Origin: Photobacterium sp. GB-56
GTDB taxonomy: Bacteria; Pseudomonadota; Gammaproteobacteria; Enterobacterales; Vibrionaceae
Direction of reading: 5' to 3'
DNA: 64,000 bases
Assembly: GCF_003026105.1 (NCBI RefSeq)
Contig: NZ_PYNW01000001.1
Coordinates: 372,001-436,000, forward strand
Part shown: positions 57,383 through 64,000 of the stretch, piece by piece
Position numbering within the stretch: position 1 is the stretch's first letter
How the letters are laid out: every line of letters starts with the position of its first letter
Notes under the pieces: generated by a model
Database searches by the model: none
Told to the model about the DNA's origin: nothing
What the model saw: only the letters and a program-made list of their open reading frames with translations
Made by a program: the position numbers and the translations under genes

Positions 57383-58699
57383 ATGAGTTCTACCAGTAAC
57401 AAAATGGGGTTAATGGGTTTAACAACCATTGTCACCGTTAATATGATGGGATCCGGGATAATATTATTACCATCAAGTCTTGCTGTAACAGGAGGTATAG
57501 CCCTATTAGCATGGGTTGTTACAGCATTAGGTGCACTTGCAATTGCTTATGCTTTTGCAAAGTGTGGAATGTATTGTACGGATGATGGCGGGATGTCCGC
57601 ATATGCTGAAAAAGCACATGGTAAATCCAGTTTTTTTATTGCTTCTTATACTTACTATGTGTGTTTAGTTATTAGTGCGGTTGCGATTGCTGTATCGTGT
57701 GTCGGGTATTTAGAGTATTTTATCCCGTGGTTAAAAGAGACTCCAATTCATACTTTTTTTGGAGTTATTGCTATTTTAATTATCACTATGTTTGCCAATG
57801 CTAGAGGTGCAAGAATAACAGGGCGAATATCTACAGTTACTGTATGGGGGATCATAATTCCCGTACTTGGTTTATCACTTATTGGTTGGTTCTGGTTCGA
57901 CCCGAAAATTTTCTCGGAAGCTTGGAACCCGCATGGTGTCTCGGTCGGTAGTGCTGTTTATTCTGGTATGGCGTTAACGCTGTGGGCTTTCTTAGGAATA
58001 GAATCAGCAGGGGCTAACTCAGGTACTGTTGAAAACCCTAAACGTAATGTGCCTCTTGCCTGTATGCTCGCCACCGTTTTTTCTGCAGCAACATATATTG
58101 CGTCTACAACTGTTATTCAAGGTATTATTCCTAACGATATTTTAGCTAAATCAGATTCCCCTTTTGGTCTTGTTTTTGCTCAGATGTTTAACCCATTCGT
58201 TGGGGAGATTATTACTGCAATGGCAATTCTGGCCTGTGTTGGTTCACTGCTTGGTTGGCAGTTCACCAATGCCCAAGTCTCGAAAGTTGCTGCTGATATG
58301 CGATTATTTCCAAAGATTTTCTCTGATGTAAATAAGCATGATGCGCCGTTTAAAGGCATGATGATTATGCTAGCTTTAGAATTATCGCTGGCTGTGATGA
58401 CTATTTCCCCAACCTTATTAAAACAATTTAACGTCTTGGTTAATTTAGCCGTGTTTATCAATATGGTGCCATATATTCTATCACTTACAGCTCTTGGTAT
58501 AATTATGAAGCAGGCTAATGTAAGTCAGAAAGAATATAACACGGGCATATTAGTCGGATCTGTTGCTGTTATTTACAGTATTTATGGTGCGTACTCTACA
58601 GGTGAGGAAGCCGTATTCTATGGCGCCGTTATTACATTATTTGGTTATTTCTTCTATGGGTTCATCGCTAGCCGAGATGCAGTTCCTAATAAAACATAA
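57383..58699 (+). CDS. adiC: arginine:agmatine antiporter AdiC
   Basis: A 438-residue APC-family antiporter (E. coli AdiC 445), with twelve membrane segments. The unwound TM1 substrate site is MMGSGIILLPSSLA (~19-32, AdiC has GSG in the same place). The TM6 gate Trp is in ALTLWAFLGIESA (~199-211). It exchanges external arginine for internal agmatine in partnership with AdiA to consume protons. It lies 68 bp upstream of adiA, in the same direction, so an operon is likely. PotE or CadB are alternatives, but the AdiA-specific partner favours AdiC. Confidence 0.92.
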   Translation: MSSTSNKMGLMGLTTIVTVNMMGSGIILLPSSLAVTGGIALLAWVVTALGALAIAYAFAKCGMYCTDDGGMSAYAEKAHGKSSFFIASYTYYVCLVISAVAIAVSCVGYLEYFIPWLKETPIHTFFGVIAILIITMFANARGARITGRISTVTVWGIIIPVLGLSLIGWFWFDPKIFSEAWNPHGVSVGSAVYSGMALTLWAFLGIESAGANSGTVENPKRNVPLACMLATVFSAATYIASTTVIQGIIPNDILAKSDSPFGLVFAQMFNPFVGEIITAMAILACVGSLLGWQFTNAQVSKVAADMRLFPKIFSDVNKHDAPFKGMMIMLALELSLAVMTISPTLLKQFNVLVNLAVFINMVPYILSLTALGIIMKQANVSQKEYNTGILVGSVAVIYSIYGAYSTGEEAVFYGAVITLFGYFFYGFIASRDAVPNKT

Positions 58700-58767
58700 A
58701 TGTTGGCATTTAATTTATAAACACAAATGATCTATCGAAATAAATTTTATTATAACAGGACCAGAAT

Positions 58768-61062
58768 ATGCTTAATTACGGAAAACATAAGAGAGTTTTA
58801 ATTTTTGATAACTCGCAAAAAACTGGGGTTATTGCGAATGCAATTGATCGTTTAGTCGAACAATTTAAAAATGAATCGATTACCGTTCTTAGCGCCTCTT
58901 CTTATGATGATTGTTATTCTATTCTAAATGTTAATTTAGCAATTGATTGCTTAATGCTGACCTCAAGTATGACAGGGCAGCAACAAGAAGAAAACGATAT
59001 GTTCTTTTCGTTGATTGAAAAATTAAATCAACGCCAAGAAGGGGTTCCCGTATTTTTACTGGCAGAAAGAAAAAAAGTGACCTTGACTATTAACCGCGAG
59101 TTAATGTCTCAGGTTGATGAGTTTGCGTGGATATTAGAAGATACGGCTGACTTTATTGCTGGTCGTGCCATAGCGGCGATGGAACGTTATCGAGAGCAAT
59201 TACTGCCGCCACTCGCATCTGCGATGATGAAATATGATGATATTCATGAGTATTCTTGGGCCGCACCTGGACACCAAGGTGGTGTCGGTTTCCGTAAAAC
59301 ACCGGCGGGTCAACGATTCTATAACTATTATGGGGAAGGTCTATTCCGCTCTGATATGGGGATCGAGCGAGGTTCTTTAGGCTCGTTATTGGATCATACG
59401 GGAGCGTTTGGTGAGAGTGAAGAATACGCGGCAAAAGTTTTTGGTGCAGATAAATCCTATTCTTTAGTCACTGGTACATCAGGTGCAAACCGTACCATTA
59501 TGCAAATTTGTATGCGTGAAAATACTCTCGCTATCTGTGATCGAAACTGTCATAAATCTATTGAGCAGGGATTAATGCTTACTGGTGCATTACCGGTCTA
59601 CATGGTACCAACTCGAAATCGTTACGGTATTATTGGTCCTATTTATCCAGATCAAATGTCGCCAGAAGGTTTAAAGAAATCAGCAGAAAGTAGCGAACTC
59701 ACGAAAGCTAAAGCCGGAACACAAGCAACTTATGCAGTGGTGACAAACTGTACTTATGATGGTTTGTGTTATAACGCTAAGCGTGCGCAAGATATATTAG
59801 CAGAAAGTAGTAATCGTATTCACTTTGATGAAGCCTGGTATGGCTATGCGCGTTTTAATCCTATTTATACCGATCACTTTGCGATGCGTGGTGAGCCAAT
59901 AGAAGATCCTGATGCACCAACAGTGTTCGCGACACACTCAACGCATAAATTATTAAACGCATTGTCACAGGCGTCATGGATCCATGTACGCTATGGTAAA
60001 GATCATATTAATTTTGAGCGTTTTAATCAGTCTTACATGATGCATGCAACAACATCACCGTTATATGCAATTAGTGCATCTAACGATATCGCTGTATCAC
60101 AAATGGATGGTCCTCGAGGTCAATCTTTAACTCATGAAGTAATTAAAGAAGCGATTGATTATCGTCAGGCGATGGGGCGTTTACATAAAGAATTTGCTGC
60201 TGATGGTGAGTGGTTCTTCAAACCATGGAATGCAGAAACGATCACTGATCCTGATACGGGTAAAGTCTATGATTTTGAAGATGCGCCGGCAGAGCTTTTA
60301 GCAACGCATCAAGATTTCTGGGTGATGAAGCCTGGTGATAAATGGCATGGGTTTGAAGATATGCCTGCTGATTGGTGTATGCTCGATCCAATTAAAGTCA
60401 GCATCTTAGCACCTGGTATGGGAGATGATGGTAAGTTATTGGATACAGGTGTACCTGCAGCGTTGGTTACACAATACCTTACTCGATTTGGCATAGTGCC
60501 AACTCGAACGACAGACTTCCAAGTTATGTTCTTATTCTCAATGGGGATCACTAAAGGTAAGTGGGCAACGCTTGTTAATACCTTATTGAGCTTTAAAACA
60601 CACTACGATAATAATACGCCACTGAAAAATGCTTTACCGGATCTTGTTGCTGCTCATCCTGATGTGTATGGGCATTTAGGCTTAAAAGATCTTGGTGATA
60701 AGATGTTTGGCTATTTGAAACAACATACGCCATCGGAAATGCTAAATGCGGCTTATTCAACCTTACCTAAGGCTGATATTACGCCACGCGCTGCGTTTGA
60801 AGCGATAGTTGATGATAATGTTGAAATGGTACCTTCTGATAAGCTACAAGGTCGTATTGCGGCCAATGCGGTTATCCCATATCCACCGGGTATTCCAATG
60901 TTGATGTCAGGTGAGAACTTTGGTGATGATAGTAGCCCGCAGATTGGTTACCTTCATAGCCTTGAAGTATGGGACAAAGAATTCCCAGGCTTTGAGCATG
61001 AGACAGAAGGGACAGAAGTTGAAGACGGTGTTTACCACGTAATGTGTGTGAAAAATAAGTAA
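58768..61062 (+). CDS. adiA: biodegradative arginine decarboxylase AdiA
   Basis: A 764-residue PLP enzyme (E. coli AdiA 755). The N-terminal wing domain (~1-120) is followed by EFAWILEDTADFIAGRA, then the core with HEYSWAAPGHQGGVGF (~155-170). The PLP lysine is in FATHSTHKLLNALSQ (~393-407). HFDEAWYGYARF precedes it, and HETEGTEV appears at the C-terminus. It makes agmatine and CO2 from arginine, consuming a proton, and works with AdiC in acid survival. CadA (715) and SpeF are shorter and lack the AdiA-specific stretches I compared from memory. No AdiY-like regulator lies nearby. A terminator follows at 61082. Confidence 0.94.
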   Translation: MLNYGKHKRVLIFDNSQKTGVIANAIDRLVEQFKNESITVLSASSYDDCYSILNVNLAIDCLMLTSSMTGQQQEENDMFFSLIEKLNQRQEGVPVFLLAERKKVTLTINRELMSQVDEFAWILEDTADFIAGRAIAAMERYREQLLPPLASAMMKYDDIHEYSWAAPGHQGGVGFRKTPAGQRFYNYYGEGLFRSDMGIERGSLGSLLDHTGAFGESEEYAAKVFGADKSYSLVTGTSGANRTIMQICMRENTLAICDRNCHKSIEQGLMLTGALPVYMVPTRNRYGIIGPIYPDQMSPEGLKKSAESSELTKAKAGTQATYAVVTNCTYDGLCYNAKRAQDILAESSNRIHFDEAWYGYARFNPIYTDHFAMRGEPIEDPDAPTVFATHSTHKLLNALSQASWIHVRYGKDHINFERFNQSYMMHATTSPLYAISASNDIAVSQMDGPRGQSLTHEVIKEAIDYRQAMGRLHKEFAADGEWFFKPWNAETITDPDTGKVYDFEDAPAELLATHQDFWVMKPGDKWHGFEDMPADWCMLDPIKVSILAPGMGDDGKLLDTGVPAALVTQYLTRFGIVPTRTTDFQVMFLFSMGITKGKWATLVNTLLSFKTHYDNNTPLKNALPDLVAAHPDVYGHLGLKDLGDKMFGYLKQHTPSEMLNAAYSTLPKADITPRAAFEAIVDDNVEMVPSDKLQGRIAANAVIPYPPGIPMLMSGENFGDDSSPQIGYLHSLEVWDKEFPGFEHETEGTEVEDGVYHVMCVKNK

Positions 61063-61081
61063 CGTGATTAAGCACTAAAAG

Positions 61082-61114
61082 AAAAGGTAGCTCTATATTA
61101 TTGAGCTACCTTTT
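61082..61114. terminator. bidirectional terminator between adiA and yfaE
   Basis: AAAAGGTAGCTC (61082-61093) pairs with GAGCTACCTTTT (61103-61114). It partly overlaps the end of yfaE. Confidence 0.9.
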
Positions 61115-61394
61115 TTGTTGTTTCTTGCTTTGTTGTAACTTGGTAATCAAATTCTATTTCGACATCTGATTTAGGGACTGACCGACAGGTTAATATTTCA
61201 TTTGGTGCAATAAAAGCGAGTGCGTCATGTTGATCAACAGCACCTTGTTTTAACTTACAACGGCAAGCACCACACATACCATTTCGACACTGGTATTCAG
61301 GTTGAATCCCCGCTTGCTCTAGTTGCTTGAGTAAAGGCTCATGGGTATTTCCATGAACCTTCACACCATTAACCTTAATGGTTAATTGACTCAT
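61098..61394 (-). CDS. yfaE: 2Fe-2S ferredoxin YfaE, NrdB cofactor maintenance
   Basis: A 98-residue plant-type ferredoxin. The cluster ligands are in [13 protein letters not shown] (C-x4-C-x2-C) with the fourth Cys in LTCRSVP. In E. coli, YfaE reduces the NrdB diferric centre and helps regenerate the tyrosyl radical. Its ATG overlaps the nrdB stop by 4 bp, so it is the last gene of the nrdAB operon. The C-terminal [12 protein letters not shown] is a short extension compared with E. coli (84 residues). Confidence 0.93.
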   Translation of the reverse strand: MSQLTIKVNGVKVHGNTHEPLLKQLEQAGIQPEYQCRNGMCGACRCKLKQGAVDQHDALAFIAPNEILTCRSVPKSDVEIEFDYQVTTKQETTKKVAQ

Positions 61395-62524
61395 AGTTCG
61401 AAGTCACCAAGATCATCAGCACTTACATCGTTGTCAATTTGACCCACAAGGTATGAACTGATCTCAGCTTCTTGTGGTGCAACTTGTACGTTGTCAGAAG
61501 ATAACCAAGAATTAATCCATGGAATTGGGTTTTGTGTTGCGCCTTCATAGGCTGGGCGTAAACCCACAGCAACCATGCGTAAATTGGTAATATATTCTAC
61601 ATACTGACACAAGATTTGCTTATTTAAGCCTATCATTGAACCATCTTTAAATAGATAGTCCGCCCATTCCTTTTCTTGTTCTGCTGCTGCTTTGAAAAGA
61701 TCAAAGCAATCTTGCTCACACTCTGCAGCAATTTCGACCATTTCAGGATCGTCATGACCATTACGTAGTAAGTTCAGAATGTGCTGGGTGCCAGTTAGGT
61801 GCAACGCCTCATCACGTGCAATTAGCTTGATGATTTTTGCATTACCTTCCATTAGTTCGCGTTCAGCGAAAGCAAATGAACATGCGAAGCTTACGTAGAA
61901 ACGAATCGCTTCTAGTGCGTTCACAGACATTAGACATAGGTATAGCTTTTTCTTAAGTTCACGAAGGCTAACTGTGAATGGAACACCGTTAGCAGAATGA
62001 TTACCTTCACCAAAGCGGTGGTAGTCATTCGTAGCAGTAATTAGATCATCATAGTATCTAGAAATATCACCAGCACGTTTAATAATATGCTCATTCTCGA
62101 CGATATCGTCAAAAACCACTGAAGGGTTGTTAACGATATTGCGGATAATATGCGTATAAGAACGTGAGTGAATTGTTTCAGAGAACGACCAAGTTTCAAT
62201 CCATGTTTCTAATTCAGGAAGAGAAACAATCGGTAATAGTGCCACGTTAGGACTACGGCCTTGAATCGAATCAAGTAATGTTTGGTATTTTAGATTACTA
62301 ATGAAAATATGCTTTTCATGATCTGGCAGGTTGTTGTAATTAATACGATCGCCAGAAACGTCCACTTCTTCTGGACGCCAGAAAAATGATAATTGTTTTT
62401 CGATAAGTTTTTCGAAAATTTCAAATTTTTGTTGATCGTAGCGAGCAACATTCACAGATTGACCAAAGAACATAGGCTCTTTTAATTGATCATTACGTGT
62501 TTGACAAAAAGTACTGTAAGCCAT
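61391..62524 (-). CDS. nrdB: ribonucleoside-diphosphate reductase class Ia, beta subunit
   Basis: A 377-residue diiron-tyrosyl radical subunit (E. coli 376). The radical Tyr and nearby iron ligands lie in [16 protein letters not shown] (~112-127). Further ligands are in [10 protein letters not shown] and [16 protein letters not shown] (~231-246). The C-terminal [22 protein letters not shown] is the tail that docks on NrdA. It lies 45 bp downstream of nrdA and overlaps yfaE by 4 bp. Confidence 0.97.
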   Translation of the reverse strand: MAYSTFCQTRNDQLKEPMFFGQSVNVARYDQQKFEIFEKLIEKQLSFFWRPEEVDVSGDRINYNNLPDHEKHIFISNLKYQTLLDSIQGRSPNVALLPIVSLPELETWIETWSFSETIHSRSYTHIIRNIVNNPSVVFDDIVENEHIIKRAGDISRYYDDLITATNDYHRFGEGNHSANGVPFTVSLRELKKKLYLCLMSVNALEAIRFYVSFACSFAFAERELMEGNAKIIKLIARDEALHLTGTQHILNLLRNGHDDPEMVEIAAECEQDCFDLFKAAAEQEKEWADYLFKDGSMIGLNKQILCQYVEYITNLRMVAVGLRPAYEGATQNPIPWINSWLSSDNVQVAPQEAEISSYLVGQIDNDVSADDLGDFEL

Positions 62525-62569
62525 GATTTCCTCAAATCAAAGGGGAGCCATGAGGCTCCCATTTAATAA

Positions 62570-64000
62570 TTAAATTTTACAACTGGTGCAATCGTCCGCT
62601 GCCATATCACCCTGACTATCAGAGGCACCATCACGAGTGTTATGGTAGTAAAGGGTTTTTACACCAAGTTTGTAAGCATTTAGTAGATCCTTAAGTAGCA
62701 GCTTCATTGGAACTTTACCGCCAGCTTGCTTACTTGGATCATAATTGGTGTTAGCCGAGATCGCTTGGTCGATAAATTTCTGCATGATACCCACAAGTTG
62801 TAGGTAACCATCGTTACTGCCGATATTCCATAGTAGCTCGTAGTTATCTTTGTACTTAGCGTAATCAGGAACAACTTGCTTCAGGATACCATCTTTTGAC
62901 GCTTTAACTGAAACGAAACCTCGTGGTGGCTCAATACCATTTGTCGCATTAGAAATTTGCGACGATGTTTCTGATGGCATTAATGCCGATAGGGTTGAGT
63001 TACGTAGACCGTGTGTTTTGATCTCTTCACGTAATGTTTCCCAATCGTAGCGTAATTCAGCAGAACAAATATTATTGATATCTTTTTTATAGGTATCAAT
63101 AGGTAGAATGCCTTGTGCATAGGTTGTCTCATTAAAGGCAGGGCAAGCACCTTGCTCTTTAGCCAGACTCACAGATGCTTTCAATAAGTAATATTGAATT
63201 GCTTCAAAGGCTTCGTGTGTCAGGTTATTTGCGCTGCCGTCAGAGTAACGCACACCATTTTTCGCTAAGTAGTAAGCAAAGTTAATCACACCCACACCTA
63301 ATGTACGACGGTTCATCGTTGAACGACGCGCTGCTGGAAGTGGGTAATCTTGGTAATCCAATAACGCATCAAGCGCACGAACAGTTAGCTCTGCTAGCTC
63401 TTCTAAATCATCAAGGCTATCAATAGCACCTAAGTTAAATGCAGACAGCGTACACAGTGCAATTTCACCGTTTTCATCTTCAACGTTGTTCAGTGGCTTA
63501 GTCGGCAGTGCGATTTCAAGACACAGGTTAGATTGACGAATAGGAGCAACCGCCGGATCAAATGGGCTGTGTGTATTACAGTGGTCAACGTTTTGGATGT
63601 AAATACGACCTGTTGACGCACGCTCTTGCATCAGTAGTGAGAACAAATCAATTGCCTTGATTGTTTCACGCTTAATGCTGCTATCTTGCTCATATTTTAG
63701 GTATAAACGCTCGAACTCGTCTTGATCAGCAAAGAATGCATCGTACATTCCTGGTACGTCAGAAGGAGAAAACAGAGAAATATTTTCGCCTTTGATCAAA
63801 CGGGTGTACATAAGTTTGTTGATTTGAACGCCGTAATCCATATGACGAACACGGTTTTCTTCAACACCACGGTTATTTTTAAGCACTAACAGTGATTCAA
63901 CTTCACGGTGCCAAATAGGGTAGAACAGTGTTGCTGCACCACCACGCACGCCGCCTTGAGAACAGCATTTAACAGCAGTCTGGAAGTATTTGTAAAATGG
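62570..64000 (-). CDS. nrdA: ribonucleoside-diphosphate reductase class Ia, alpha subunit (C-terminal part)
   Basis: The last 476 residues of NrdA (E. coli total 761); the N-terminus lies beyond the right edge and the frame is open to base 64000. Visible: KCCSQGGVRGGAATLFYP, the active-site Cys in QSNLCLEIALPTKP, the second redox Cys in EIALCTLSAFN, and the radical-transfer tyrosines in TLYYHNTRDGA near the end. The C-terminal swinging-arm cysteines read CTSCKI (C-x2-C), whereas E. coli has them four residues apart. The enzyme makes deoxynucleoside diphosphates. Promoter and ATP-cone are not in the window. Confidence 0.95.
   Translation of the reverse strand, partial: PFYKYFQTAVKCCSQGGVRGGAATLFYPIWHREVESLLVLKNNRGVEENRVRHMDYGVQINKLMYTRLIKGENISLFSPSDVPGMYDAFFADQDEFERLYLKYEQDSSIKRETIKAIDLFSLLMQERASTGRIYIQNVDHCNTHSPFDPAVAPIRQSNLCLEIALPTKPLNNVEDENGEIALCTLSAFNLGAIDSLDDLEELAELTVRALDALLDYQDYPLPAARRSTMNRRTLGVGVINFAYYLAKNGVRYSDGSANNLTHEAFEAIQYYLLKASVSLAKEQGACPAFNETTYAQGILPIDTYKKDINNICSAELRYDWETLREEIKTHGLRNSTLSALMPSETSSQISNATNGIEPPRGFVSVKASKDGILKQVVPDYAKYKDNYELLWNIGSNDGYLQLVGIMQKFIDQAISANTNYDPSKQAGGKVPMKLLLKDLLNAYKLGVKTLYYHNTRDGASDSQGDMAADDCTSCKI

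Noticed and set aside
58768..61062. Lysine or ornithine decarboxylase (CadA/SpeF) instead of AdiA
   Set aside because: The length of 764 and stretches such as EFAWILEDTADFIAGRA and HETEGTEV match arginine decarboxylase, and the upstream antiporter looks like AdiC.

Overview
The window looks like a chromosomal segment of a marine gammaproteobacterium of the Vibrionaceae, most likely Photobacterium. This is an inference from gene content and moderately AT-rich composition, not from a database match. Two lines of support are a long run of genes in an order close to the Escherichia coli cysB-topA-yciN-sohB-yciK-rluB-yciO-yciV-trp-yciB/yciA region, and an nrdA-nrdB-yfaE operon. Both ends cut genes: a giant adhesin at the left (C-terminus missing) and nrdA at the right (N-terminus missing).

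Layout. 1-7432 (minus): the N-terminal ~2,477 residues of a giant repeat-rich surface protein, with Ig-like units of ~101 residues including a five-unit-offset duplication. 7752-11042: an MscK-type mechanosensitive channel. 11266-12655: two tRNA-Ser genes, then an AT-rich islet with an orphan membrane-anchored protein. Three copies of a related terminator, one preceded by what looks like a decayed tRNA 3' half, punctuate the islet. 12675-24591: a mixed metabolic and transport stretch (alpha/beta hydrolase, NRAMP-like transporter, LysE exporter with divergent LysR regulator, M48 protease, iron alcohol dehydrogenase, cardiolipin synthase, pseudouridine synthase, RNA methyltransferase, SbmA-like peptide transporter). 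24667-27839 (minus): AspS-like lipoprotein, yciI, yciA, yciB and a dicarboxylate/amino-acid symporter.

28592-36657 is a complete tryptophan operon on the minus strand. It has a sigma70 promoter overlapped by a near-perfect TrpR operator and a leader peptide with three consecutive Trp codons. A terminator/antiterminator attenuator follows, then a DAHP synthase of the Thermotoga/Bacillus-like (I-beta) type translationally coupled to trpE, then trpG, trpD, trpCF, trpB, trpA and an intrinsic terminator. The first enzyme of the shikimate pathway is therefore under tryptophan control. Divergent from it lie rnm (yciV), yciO and rluB, followed by a DMT transporter, yciK, sohB, yciN, topA, miaE, a coiled-coil membrane protein, cysB and a methyltransferase.

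50929-64000: a PAS-GGDEF-EAL protein; tyrP with TyrR boxes in the gap shared with a CinA-like (YfaY) gene; a YbaY-META lipoprotein; an adiC-adiA arginine-dependent acid-resistance pair; and the class Ia ribonucleotide reductase operon nrdA(partial)-nrdB-yfaE. Most genes are ordinary conserved housekeeping genes. The parts that merit a second look are the adhesin and its upstream palindrome, the tRNA-Ser islet, the DAHP synthase at the head of the trp operon, and an NRAMP relative whose metal-binding motif is not canonical. I saw no complete insertion sequence, prophage, CRISPR array or recognisable defence system.
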